A DNA stretch of 64,000 nucleotides from Planctomycetaceae bacterium (GTDB lineage Bacteria > Planctomycetota > Phycisphaerae > Tepidisphaerales > Tepidisphaeraceae): assembly GCA_027487775.1 (NCBI GenBank), contig JAIYCY010000016.1, forward strand, positions 1-64,000. The letters run 5' to 3'. Made by a program: the position numbers and the translations under genes. Positions 51,817-60,516 of the stretch are shown in pieces (the first letter of the stretch is position 1; every line of letters starts with the position of its first letter). The notes beneath the pieces are model-generated. The model saw only the letters and a list, made by a program, of their open reading frames with translations. It was not told where the DNA came from and made no database searches.

Positions 51817-54800
51817 ATGTCCGAAGATACGACCCCATCTGATCCGAAGAAGACATCATCGGTCGAAACCGAGGCGAGATCCGCACGCCCGAAGCGTTCG
51901 TGGAAGCGCAGACTCCTGCGCCTCGGGCTCTTTGTCTTCGTCGCAGCCATTGTTGTTCGACTCGGACTTGCGGTTCTGCTCGGCTTCGTCGTCCGTAACG
52001 TCGCATCCTTCTACGGACTCGACATCACCTTCCGAAGTCAGGAACTCGCACTCCTTGCCGGCGATGTCGGTCTGTGGGACGTCGTCATCAAACGCACGGG
52101 TGAAGCCGACGACATCGTCCGCGTCGATTATGTCCGCGGGAACATCTCAACGCTTGCTCTCCTGCAAGGCCGGCTGAAAGTCAGCCGCGCCGAGATCGAC
52201 GGTGCGAAGATCAATCTTCACCGCCTGCCCGACGGATCGATTCCGCTCATCGAAGATGTCCTGTTTGTGCTTGATGCCAACACGAGCAAAGCGCCGACGC
52301 CCACCGAAAAGTCGCTCGACCTCACCAGCCCGCTCGAAGTCGACGCCTTTCGACTTTCCCGCGCTTCGGTCGTCCTTGTCGATGAAACGGTAAGCCCGAA
52401 GTTTTCCACCACGCTCCACGCCGCCGCGCGCGTCAGCGATCTTCGTCGCGACGACAACCTCCCAACCCGCATCGAGGCGGACCTCTGGGCGGACGCCTTC
52501 ATCGACGTCGTGCGCGTCAGCGGCACGGGTAACAGCATCGGTCGCAGGATCAACTTTGAAGCAACCGTCGCCGGCCGCGGTCTCGATCTGTCGGCCCTCT
52601 CGGGCTATCTCGCGCCCCTCGGACTTGAACCTGTTCGATTCGATGCCCTTCGCGGGCTCGATTTCAACGCCAGCCTCGCACTCGACACCGATGCCGCCGC
52701 CGAGCCCGACGCACTCCGCGGCTCCCTCCGCCTCCACGACATTTCCGCCGCCGACGCACAAGGCGAAGCCGTCGGCCTTGATGAGTTCAAGCTCACCTTC
52801 GATTCCCTCTCCTCCGCAGGTGCAAAGCTCGATCGCATCACGCTCGACGGCGCACGCGTCAGCACTCGCCGCACCGACACAGGTCGATTCCGCTTCGCTG
52901 GCATCGAGTTCGTCGAGCCAAAATCCACATCTCTCCCCGCCTCAGCATCTGATCCGACCGCTCAAAGCGCTTCGGCGATTTCTACATCCAACGCCGCCGC
53001 ATCAACCGCATCCGGATCGACCCCACCGACTTCGGCCACATCCACCACAAGCGCGCCCGCGCCGTTCGACATCTCACTGAAGAGCTTCGAGCTGGGCGAT
53101 ATGACTTTCTCGTTCGACGATCTCTCGTTGCCCGGTGATCCGCGCATCGACATCACCGTCACGCGCGTCCGCAGCATCGACGTCAAAACCGATTCCGACG
53201 GCCGACGCATCATCGATTTCGATGCCGACGTCAAAGCCGTCGGGCTCGCCGATCACGCAGCCGTGCAGGGCTCGATCAGTCCGTTCGATCTCCCCGCACG
53301 CCTCGACGCGCGCTTCTCCGCGACCGGCATCAAGCCCACCGCCCTCGCGGGTTATCTCAAGCCGCTGGGTCTCGAGCCTCGCTTCGAACAGGGCACGCTC
53401 AATGGCAACCTCAAAGCCTCCGTCGATCTTCCGGCATCAGGCGGCGTTTCGCTTGATCTTGATCTCACTGATCTCCGCGTCGTTGACGGCCCGGACGCAC
53501 TCGGAATCCGGGCTGTCTCCGTCCGCAACCTTCTTGCCGATCCCAACGCCAACAGCTATCGCCTCACATCACTCGATCTCATCGGCCCTGACCTGACTCT
53601 GCGACGCGAGCCAAACGGCGCGCTCTCAACGCTTGGCCTCCGCTTCGATCCCAACGCCACGCCGCCACCCGTTCAAGATCCATCACCAGATCTTTCGGCT
53701 GATCAAACCGGCGATCAGTCAGCCGTCGCGCCCGCAGCACCCCCGCCCGCCGCGCTTCCTCGCATTCAAATCGATCATCTCAAATGGTCCGGCGCCCAGC
53801 TTCGATTCGAAGATCAAGCCCTCGCCACCGCCCGCAGCTTCGATCTCAAGGACGCAGTCGTCGAGCTTAAATCTCTCGTCATTGATCTGGACTCCAACCA
53901 ACCTCTCACGACCCCCGGCAAGCTGACCGCATCCTTTAGCCTCCCCGGCGTCATCGAGCAGGTCACGCTCGACGGAACCTTCACACCCTCACGCGGCGCA
54001 CTCGACGCGGGCATCGCCCTGCGCGGACGCGGTATCAACCTCAGCAGCATTCCCGAATACTTTAAGCCGCTCGGCGTGGAACCGCTTCTCGCCTCGGCCG
54101 ACCTTTCTGCCGACGCACGCGCGACGCTCCGCTCCGTCGATCAATCGATCCGACTCTCGCTCAACGCCGACAACATCGCCCTCGTCGAGAAATCTTCCAA
54201 CAACAACAACAACAACAACGAGCCTACAACGCTTGCGAGCGTTCGATCGATGTCGGTTGATCGGATCGACTACGACGGTCGCTCGATTCGCGCCGGCGTC
54301 GTTCGGATCGAGGCACCGACACTCTCCGCCGGCATGGATCGCGACGGCGGGCTTCGTTTGCCCGGTCTTCGTCTGCCCCCGCCGCCCGAAGGCGTGGTTC
54401 GTGACGCCCCACCGCTACCCGCCGTTGTTTTGCCGAAACTTCCGCTCCCGCTCTCGGTCGATGAACTTGCGATCAGCGACGCACGACTCGATCTCCGCGA
54501 CGACGCCAACGGCCACAACGGAACTTCCATCCGCACCTCACTCCACGTCGATCTCGCCCTCAGCGATTTCTCCACACCCCCGCATCGCGATCCGCAAAAC
54601 ATCAAACCCGCAAGCTACCTGCTCAACGTGAGCGTCGATGATGCCATCGGCTCCGCCGATGTGCGCGGAGCGATTCGCTGGACCGACAACGGTTTCGACC
54701 TCGACTTTATCGCCAACGCCGACCGCATCACCCTCGGCGCGCTCGCCGGTTACCTGCCGCCCGAGATCGCGATCGATCTTTCAGCGGCTCGTCTCACCAG

Positions 54801-57285
54801 TTCGGGCAAGCTCAACTTCACACAACTCGAAGGCGACGCCGCAACACTCCGCATCGACGTGGCTTCCACACAACTGACCGACCTCGAGCAAACGCTGCTC
54901 AGCGTCTCTTCAGCCAGTCTGCATCTGGATCGCTACGACCCTGCCGCACCCGCACTCCACTTCTCGCGTATTCAAGCCGACGGCCTTTCGCTTGAAGCTG
55001 CGATTGTCGAACACCGCGCCTTGGACCTGCTCGGACTTAAGCTCGATCCCTCCAAGGCCGAGCCCTCGCCCGAGCCGCAGGATGGCGCACTCGCCGTCAC
55101 CGGTGCCACCGGCGTCGACGACTCGGCCGCCCGCCTCGCCCAGGCCCGCCGCACGCTTCCGCTTTTGAAGATCGATCAACTCGATCTCGGCATCGACCGG
55201 ATTGCCATCACCGATCGGGCCCGACCTGATTCCGCACCGCTCGCACTCCGATCCGCCCGCTTGACGAGCACCCGTCCCATCGAGCTCGCCGGCCCCAAGC
55301 CCACCGAAAACCCGCCGCTCGAACTCAACTTCACAGGCGAGATCGCTCCGCTCGTGGGCGGCGGAACCATTCGTGTTTACGCGACGCCGTTTGCCGCCTT
55401 TCCCGAGGTCAAACTCGATCTGAATCTCACCGGCATTCGCGGAACCGGCTTGACCGATCTGATACCCGAGCTTCGCCCCCACATCGACGGAAGCACGCTC
55501 ACCGAAGGCAGCCTGGTCGCCACGCTCAGCGGGACGCTCGAGCTTGATCGTCGCAATCCGACTGATCTCAATCTCGCAAGAGGCTTCGGCGCAAACCTGC
55601 GCATCGAGCCTCTCCACTATCGCGCAAAACCGGATGGCGTGATCGATCTCGGCCTTGATCGCATCGACATCGAGTCGCTGAAAGTTCGTCCCGGCTTTGC
55701 CGGCGCTTCGATCAAGGGTCTGACGATCGACACACCTCGCCTCGACCTGGAACGCCGCAAAGATGGACTGCACGCCCTCGGCTGGCGCATTCCACTGCCG
55801 GATCTGGCCACCCCGACCGCACCGAGCGAATCAAACGCGACGCCACCTGAATCCGAAGCGCTCGCATCTCCTGAGGAACCTTCCGCGCCCGTCGGGGCAA
55901 CTTCCCCGACCGCCGAGCCTGCAGCGGCTCCTGTCTCCGCATCGCTGCCGGAGTTTCGCGTTGATCGCCTGATTGTACGAGGGATCGACGTCTCCGTGCG
56001 CGACATCAGCGTCGAGCCGAACGTCCTTGTGCCGATCAACGCGCTCGATGTCGAAGTGCGCGGGCTCAGCACGCTTGCATGGGTCGAGCCTCGTGCGATT
56101 CGCCTCAACGCACTCATGCAGGCCGGCGAAGTTCCGCTTCGCAAACGTGACCGCAACACGCCCGTCGCCGATCGTCCGATCGAAGCGCGTCCTCTTTTCA
56201 GCCAGATCAGCGCGAGCGGTCGCATGGTGCTCTTCCCGGCGCTCGATGGCTACATCAAGGCCAACATCAGTGGCGCCGAGGTCTCGGCCTTCAAGGGGCT
56301 CGCCAACGAGATTGCTGGCATTAGCCTTGAAGAGGGCCTGTTCGACGGCCGCTTCGATGCCAGGTTCCGCGACGGCGGGAATCTCGATCTTCGTTCGCGG
56401 CTCGTGCTCACCGATCTGAGGCTCGCCGAGCCCGCCAACGGTCCGATCGGTCGCTTATTGAAATTGCCAGCGCCCGTCGATGCGGTGATCGGTGCGATCG
56501 AGGATCCGAGCGGATCGATCACCTTGCCGATCACGATTTCCGTCCGAGCAGGCGAGGTCAACGTGGGTGGGGTTGTGGCGAGCGCGCTCGGTGGGATCGG
56601 CCAGGTCGTGACAACCGCATTCGTCAGCGCGCCGCTCAAACTGCTCGGCATCGGCGGCGGGCCCGGCCCGGGTGATCCTGAGCCTCTTCTCATTTCCTAC
56701 ACCGCCGGCGATCCAACGCTTTCGACCGCCGACGTTCTGAATCTCGCGCGGTTGGCCGATCTTATGAAGCGGGATCGCAATCTCGAACTCACCATTCGTC
56801 ATCAGATCGGCTCGGACGACGAAGCGATCATGGCCCGCCGTGCCAATCCTGATTCGCCCACCATCGACGATCTGATCGTTCGCCTGCGTAGCGAACGTGA
56901 GCGTCTGCGCATCGAGCAACGCGCGTTGTCGGCCCGGCAGACAGCCGATCTAGCGATTGCTTCGTTTGATGCCGAAGCGCGATCGACAGAGGCTGTGATG
57001 CGGCTTCGCGGAGTCAGCGAGCGACTGGCCGCCATCGATGTCGAATTGGAGTCGGCGTTGGAGTTGACCCGTCCCGGCGCCTCGACTCAGGCCCAGCGAC
57101 GGACGCGGGCTGGCCTGCTCGAGTTGGCGTCTGCGCGTTTGGATCGCGTTCGCGCGCTCTTGTCCCAGGCCGGCATCGAGAACGCCGACGTCCGCATTCA
57201 GTCGCCCCCGCCGAACCTCTCGGAGATCACCGACGGGCCGGGCGTCACGACCGTTACAGGCATTACGAAGCGTCGTGCCGATTGA
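51817..57285 (+). CDS. Giant AsmA-like / DUF748 envelope protein
   Basis: 1822 residues. After a disordered N-terminus and basic stretch (RPKRSWKRRLLRLG) there is one membrane helix (LFVFVAAIVVRLGLAVLLGFVV, about 33-54), so the bulk is periplasmic or intermembrane. The rest is repeated AsmA/DUF748-type beta-taco modules; recurrent elements are DLSALSGYLAPLGLEPVRFDAL, ALAGYLKPLGLEPRFEQGTL, NLSSIPEYFKPLGVEPLLASADL and LGALAGYLPPEIAIDL, about five copies. A stretch of seven Asn is coded by AAC repeats at 54199-54219. The C-terminal 200 residues (LARLADLMKRDRNLELTIRHQIG and helical coils) are DUF748-like. Such proteins form hydrophobic-groove bridges that move phospholipid between membranes; this role is inference. 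Confidence 0.85.
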   Translation: MSEDTTPSDPKKTSSVETEARSARPKRSWKRRLLRLGLFVFVAAIVVRLGLAVLLGFVVRNVASFYGLDITFRSQELALLAGDVGLWDVVIKRTGEADDIVRVDYVRGNISTLALLQGRLKVSRAEIDGAKINLHRLPDGSIPLIEDVLFVLDANTSKAPTPTEKSLDLTSPLEVDAFRLSRASVVLVDETVSPKFSTTLHAAARVSDLRRDDNLPTRIEADLWADAFIDVVRVSGTGNSIGRRINFEATVAGRGLDLSALSGYLAPLGLEPVRFDALRGLDFNASLALDTDAAAEPDALRGSLRLHDISAADAQGEAVGLDEFKLTFDSLSSAGAKLDRITLDGARVSTRRTDTGRFRFAGIEFVEPKSTSLPASASDPTAQSASAISTSNAAASTASGSTPPTSATSTTSAPAPFDISLKSFELGDMTFSFDDLSLPGDPRIDITVTRVRSIDVKTDSDGRRIIDFDADVKAVGLADHAAVQGSISPFDLPARLDARFSATGIKPTALAGYLKPLGLEPRFEQGTLNGNLKASVDLPASGGVSLDLDLTDLRVVDGPDALGIRAVSVRNLLADPNANSYRLTSLDLIGPDLTLRREPNGALSTLGLRFDPNATPPPVQDPSPDLSADQTGDQSAVAPAAPPPAALPRIQIDHLKWSGAQLRFEDQALATARSFDLKDAVVELKSLVIDLDSNQPLTTPGKLTASFSLPGVIEQVTLDGTFTPSRGALDAGIALRGRGINLSSIPEYFKPLGVEPLLASADLSADARATLRSVDQSIRLSLNADNIALVEKSSNNNNNNNEPTTLASVRSMSVDRIDYDGRSIRAGVVRIEAPTLSAGMDRDGGLRLPGLRLPPPPEGVVRDAPPLPAVVLPKLPLPLSVDELAISDARLDLRDDANGHNGTSIRTSLHVDLALSDFSTPPHRDPQNIKPASYLLNVSVDDAIGSADVRGAIRWTDNGFDLDFIANADRITLGALAGYLPPEIAIDLSAARLTSSGKLNFTQLEGDAATLRIDVASTQLTDLEQTLLSVSSASLHLDRYDPAAPALHFSRIQADGLSLEAAIVEHRALDLLGLKLDPSKAEPSPEPQDGALAVTGATGVDDSAARLAQARRTLPLLKIDQLDLGIDRIAITDRARPDSAPLALRSARLTSTRPIELAGPKPTENPPLELNFTGEIAPLVGGGTIRVYATPFAAFPEVKLDLNLTGIRGTGLTDLIPELRPHIDGSTLTEGSLVATLSGTLELDRRNPTDLNLARGFGANLRIEPLHYRAKPDGVIDLGLDRIDIESLKVRPGFAGASIKGLTIDTPRLDLERRKDGLHALGWRIPLPDLATPTAPSESNATPPESEALASPEEPSAPVGATSPTAEPAAAPVSASLPEFRVDRLIVRGIDVSVRDISVEPNVLVPINALDVEVRGLSTLAWVEPRAIRLNALMQAGEVPLRKRDRNTPVADRPIEARPLFSQISASGRMVLFPALDGYIKANISGAEVSAFKGLANEIAGISLEEGLFDGRFDARFRDGGNLDLRSRLVLTDLRLAEPANGPIGRLLKLPAPVDAVIGAIEDPSGSITLPITISVRAGEVNVGGVVASALGGIGQVVTTAFVSAPLKLLGIGGGPGPGDPEPLLISYTAGDPTLSTADVLNLARLADLMKRDRNLELTIRHQIGSDDEAIMARRANPDSPTIDDLIVRLRSERERLRIEQRALSARQTADLAIASFDAEARSTEAVMRLRGVSERLAAIDVELESALELTRPGASTQAQRRTRAGLLELASARLDRVRALLSQAGIENADVRIQSPPPNLSEITDGPGVTTVTGITKRRAD
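54199..54219 (+). repeat. (AAC)7 microsatellite inside the AsmA-like gene
   Basis: Seven consecutive AAC codons give a run of seven Asn. Changes in copy number would keep the reading frame. Confidence 0.85.
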
Positions 57286-57421
57286 TCGGACCCGAATTGC
57301 CCCCGACAAAGTTGCGGTGTTCGCTCGGATCGGCCGACCGCACGGCCTTTCGGTGATAGGTTGAGCCCATCGACGCGATATTTTTCGCGCCGGCCCGGAG
57401 GTTCCAAAGCCGGAGGTTCCC

Positions 57422-57634
57422 ATGACAGAGAGATGGATATCGATTGCGACCGAAGTTGCGGAGAAGCTGACGACGATGAGCTGGATGTTTCTCGCCGTCG
57501 CGTTGGTGACGCTGCTGTTGTATTTGCCGACGAGGAAGCGTCCGCTGCTTCTGTTTAGTGCGGTCGCCACGGTTTATGCAATCGCACCGCTGCTGATATG
57601 GCTCATGCGCGGCGGATGGCGTCTGGTCGGTTAG
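57422..57634 (+). CDS. Small two-helix membrane protein
   Basis: 70 residues from the ATG at 57422 with GGAGG about nine bases upstream. Two hydrophobic helices (MSWMFLAVALVTLLLYLP and LLLFSAVATVYAIAPLLIWLM) are separated by a short basic turn (TRKRP). No family recognised. It stands 136 bases after the AsmA-like gene and could be the last gene of that unit or independent. Confidence 0.5.
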   Translation: MTERWISIATEVAEKLTTMSWMFLAVALVTLLLYLPTRKRPLLLFSAVATVYAIAPLLIWLMRGGWRLVG

Positions 57635-57656
57635 AGCATGGTCGGTGACGACCGGC

Positions 57657-58106
57657 TCATGCCGCCTCACTCGCCCGGTAGTAGCGGTCGATCGCGCGAC
57701 CGAGTTCGTCGGAATCGGCGAGCACCAGTTTCACACGCCGCCCCACGACGCGTTCGATCTCTGCCAGGTCCTCGGATTGGGGAATGCTCGCGCACGCGAT
57801 GAGCAGATCATTTGGCAGCGATCGCAGAGGCAGCACCCTGAACCGTTCTGCCAGCGATTTGGGCAGCACGGAGAGCGTCTGGGCGTCCACGCCGATTTGA
57901 TCGATGCGAATCCGATCGACCTTGTGTTCCAGTTGATCGAGCCATGCCCGCCAGACGTGTTCCGGCTTGCACAGGCCCATACCCATCGCGATGTCCCCGA
58001 ATCGTCGATTGCTTACCGCCTGCTCGTGCAGAATTTCTTCGATGTCATGCTGTGTCAGTGGAATAATCCGACTGAGAAGCTCACCAATGCGTTGCGATTC
58101 GGTCAT
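57657..58106 (-). CDS. Stand-alone MshEN / GspE N-terminal domain protein
   Basis: 149 residues from the ATG at 58106 (MTESQRIGELLSRII), with GGGAGAG upstream; the longer frame to 58280 is not needed. The sequence matches the GspE/PilB N-terminal (MshEN) domain: QRIGELLSRIIPLTQHDIEEILHEQ, then NRRFGDIAMGMGLCKPEHVWRAWLDQ, and a C-terminal beta-alpha part (LPKSLAERFRVLPLRSLPNDLLIACA, GRRVKLVLADSDELGRAIDRYY). In secretion and pilus ATPases this domain can bind cyclic di-GMP. Here the ATPase domain is absent, so it would be a free adaptor or sensor. A GGDEF-EAL gene lies 3 kb downstream on the other strand. Confidence 0.82.
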   Translation of the reverse strand: MTESQRIGELLSRIIPLTQHDIEEILHEQAVSNRRFGDIAMGMGLCKPEHVWRAWLDQLEHKVDRIRIDQIGVDAQTLSVLPKSLAERFRVLPLRSLPNDLLIACASIPQSEDLAEIERVVGRRVKLVLADSDELGRAIDRYYRASEAA

Positions 58107-58274
58107 GAACTCTCCCGTCCGGTCTGAACTGTCCGGCCAGAGCGAAGGCGAAACAAACGCCATCGCGGCCAACTGGACAGTACGATTCGACTTCCATCGC
58201 GGCGAGGCGGATGCGAAACAAATCAGAATCCGATAATCTATCTGATTCGTCACGTCACCCAAGAGAAAAATCCG

Positions 58275-58943
58275 TTGCAAGCTTCAATCGATTCACATTC
58301 CGAGAATGCACCGCCCGCCGATGCGAGAGGGCCGATCTCACGCGGATCAACGGTTCGCGTGGCCTGTTACGAGATCATGCGCGGCGGCGTGGGACGAGCC
58401 GATCCGATCGCAGAAGTATTGCTGGCTCAGCGGGCGGATGTTGTTTTGATCACGGGTGCGACCGATGCGGACGTCTTTGAGCGACTTCGATCTCGCCTCG
58501 GCATGCAGGCGATCCGCGCGATGATTCCCGAACGCAAGGGCGAGCCGGAAACAGGCGTTGCCATCTTGACGGCTGGACGCATCGTCGAATCGATTGCATG
58601 TTTCCATATGAACAGTGCAAGGGCCTTGTGCGCCTGCGTTCAAGTCAGAGCGACGGAATTTCATGTGAGCGTCGGCGTTGAGATACCGACAGATGCGATC
58701 GTCGCCGGGATTGCGCCTTGTGGGTCAACGATGTCCGAGATGCGTGCCAAAGGGTTCGGGCAGGTGCGCGGCCCTCGACGATCACATGCGGATGATCGAC
58801 CCGCGCATGCCGAACCCGAGCGCCGGTTGAGCATGCTCTTTGTTCGCGATGGACTGACGCTTCATGATGCATGGACCGAGGCCGATCGACTTGCGATGTA
58901 TGCCAGTGATCATCTTCCCGTCGGGGTGGAGGTGATGGTTTGA
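58275..58943 (+). CDS. Degenerate endonuclease/exonuclease/phosphatase-fold protein
   Basis: 222 residues; the start is taken as TTG at 58275 because no ATG precedes the conserved first strand. The pattern is that of the EEP superfamily: TVRVACYEIMRGG, then IAEVLLAQRADVVLITGATDADVFERL, a middle strand GVAILTAGRIVES, and the final YASDHLPVGVEVMV. Active members have Asn in the first strand (here Glu in CYEIM) and Glu after DVV-LQ (here Gly in ITGA). Only the Asp-His of SDHLPV remains. It is therefore probably not a nuclease or phosphatase. Its last bases overlap the start of the next gene, and it ends with a strong GGAGGTGA ribosome-binding site for that gene. Confidence 0.65.
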   Translation: MQASIDSHSENAPPADARGPISRGSTVRVACYEIMRGGVGRADPIAEVLLAQRADVVLITGATDADVFERLRSRLGMQAIRAMIPERKGEPETGVAILTAGRIVESIACFHMNSARALCACVQVRATEFHVSVGVEIPTDAIVAGIAPCGSTMSEMRAKGFGQVRGPRRSHADDRPAHAEPERRLSMLFVRDGLTLHDAWTEADRLAMYASDHLPVGVEVMV

Positions 58944-60097
58944 ACGAGCCTCAGACAACAAGTTCACCGGACCTTCCGGTCGCGGATGTTGCGCAAGATC
59001 GACCGACGCCTGACGCACACTTCTTGGATGATTCGAAGGAATCCTTGCAGACCACGAAATGGCCGAGACGAATCGCGTCTCGTTTGGCTGCTCGATTTTG
59101 CACGGGCAAGGGTCGTTTTCGTGTGCTTGATCGACTGATTCGCGTCCCGCCATCGGTTCGCCCGGACCTGCACGACTTCAGCACCGCCGAGCTTGGCGCA
59201 TGCTGGCTTGGGCACGCGACTGTCTTGCTCAGGCTGGGCGAGATCACGCTGCTGACCGATCCCGTGCTCGGCCCGAAGATCGGACGAAGCGCGGGCCTGA
59301 TGACGATCGGCCCGACGCGTCTGCTTCGCCCGGCCCTTTCGATCGACGAGCTTCCGCCAATTGATATGGTGCTGATCACGTGCGATCGATTTGATCATCT
59401 TGATCGACCAACAGTTCGTCAGATCGCAAGGCGATTCCCGCGCTGCCAAGCCATCTGCCCAAGTGGTTGCCTTGATCGCATGAAAGATCTTGGGCTCCGC
59501 GCGGTGACTGAGATTGCTCCGCAGTATCCGACTGAAGTCGTTGCACGAGGTGTCCACATTCGCGGTCTGACATCCACACCAAGTCACACCAGCAATCGCC
59601 GACCGATGGCGGGCGGAGAGTGCGGCTTTCTTCTGGCTCGTGGTCGCCATCGCGTGCTGATCGCCGGTGATTTACGATCGTTTGATGACGTGTTGCCCAT
59701 CGAGCCGATCGACCTTGTTGTCGTGAATATCCAATGCGAAGAGGGCAACGCGCTGCCCGCCGAATCGCCCGCGCAAGCCTGGCAGTTCTGTGAACACATC
59801 GGCGCCCGGCGTGTCATGCCCGTGCGGCATTCGACGTTTCATGTTGCCGAAGAATCCTGCGTACGGCCTACCGGTGATGTGCATGCGGTCACAGCGGATG
59901 CCGTCGAGCCGATCGACCGATTCCTCGCCGCCGCAGGCCACGCGCAGCAGCGCGTCGTGGGCCGCAAGGTCGGCGACACGTGGACTGACCTGAGCGATCG
60001 CAGCACCGAAGAGCCGATCATGTTTTTGCCTGGCAAACTGGTGCATGGTGGAGGTCATTCGTCGTCTGGTGTGCCCGGGGTTGACGTAGAACGATGA
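58940..60097 (+). CDS. NAPE-PLD/UlaG-like metallo-beta-lactamase-fold protein with altered metal site
   Basis: 385 residues. The start is a TTG at 58940 overlapping the previous stop (TTGA), preceded by GGAGGTGATGG. The fold is evident from ACWLGHATVLLRLGEITLLTDPVLGP, VLITCDRFDHLD, HTSNRRPMAGGECGFLLARGRHRVLIAGD and MPVRHSTFHVAEES. The metal-binding HxHxDH is here CDRFDH: Cys148 and Arg150 replace the first two His, while Asp152-His153 remain. That should weaken or change metal binding. Relatives hydrolyse phosphodiesters of lipids (NAPE-PLD) or lactones (UlaG). It is overlapped by ATGA with dgkA, so the three genes are translationally coupled. Confidence 0.75.
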   Translation: MNEPQTTSSPDLPVADVAQDRPTPDAHFLDDSKESLQTTKWPRRIASRLAARFCTGKGRFRVLDRLIRVPPSVRPDLHDFSTAELGACWLGHATVLLRLGEITLLTDPVLGPKIGRSAGLMTIGPTRLLRPALSIDELPPIDMVLITCDRFDHLDRPTVRQIARRFPRCQAICPSGCLDRMKDLGLRAVTEIAPQYPTEVVARGVHIRGLTSTPSHTSNRRPMAGGECGFLLARGRHRVLIAGDLRSFDDVLPIEPIDLVVVNIQCEEGNALPAESPAQAWQFCEHIGARRVMPVRHSTFHVAEESCVRPTGDVHAVTADAVEPIDRFLAAAGHAQQRVVGRKVGDTWTDLSDRSTEEPIMFLPGKLVHGGGHSSSGVPGVDVER

Positions 60098-60471
60098 GGC
60101 ATCGGATGCGTGCGATCTCACGATGGATAACCTCCTGCCGCCACGCCCTTCGCGGGATGTCGCAGGACTTTCCGAGAGAGCCCAATGCCCGCATCATGCT
60201 CGCGCTTTCGATCGTGGCGATCATCATGGGTTTTGCGATGGGCATTTCGCGAATCGAGTGGATGATGCTTGTCGGGTGCATCGGAGGTGTGCTGGGAATC
60301 GAAGCGATGAACTCTGCGATCGAGCGATGTGTCGATCTTGCATGCAACGATCGCAACGAAACCGCGCGGGCCGCCAAAGACCTTGCCGCAGCGGCATCAC
60401 TGTTCGTTTCGCTCGCGGCGTTCATCATCGGATTGCTGATCTTCGTGCCGCATATTGCCGATCTGATTTGA
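60094..60471 (+). CDS. dgkA: Diacylglycerol/undecaprenol kinase DgkA
   Basis: 125 residues from the ATG at 60094, overlapping the previous stop as ATGA. It is the small integral-membrane prokaryotic DAG-kinase type: an amphipathic N-terminus (SCRHALRGMSQDFPREPNARI), then three membrane helices with the signature GIEAMNSAIERCVDLACNDRNETARAAKDLAAAASLFVS. The Glu residues in REPN and IERCVD bind metal-ATP. It phosphorylates diacylglycerol or undecaprenol at the membrane. Its coupling to the altered MBL-fold gene and to the EEP-like gene is unusual and suggests a shared lipid-phosphate substrate. Confidence 0.9.
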   Translation: MRHRMRAISRWITSCRHALRGMSQDFPREPNARIMLALSIVAIIMGFAMGISRIEWMMLVGCIGGVLGIEAMNSAIERCVDLACNDRNETARAAKDLAAAASLFVSLAAFIIGLLIFVPHIADLI

Positions 60472-60516
60472 TCCATCGCACTGGACAGGCTGGATGGATG
60501 TTGATGGAATTCGCGT

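Noticed and set aside
57657-58280. Longer start (58280) for the MshEN-type protein
   Set aside because: The extra 58 residues are not MshEN-like and overlap the start of the divergent EEP-like gene; ATG at 58106 has a good ribosome-binding site.
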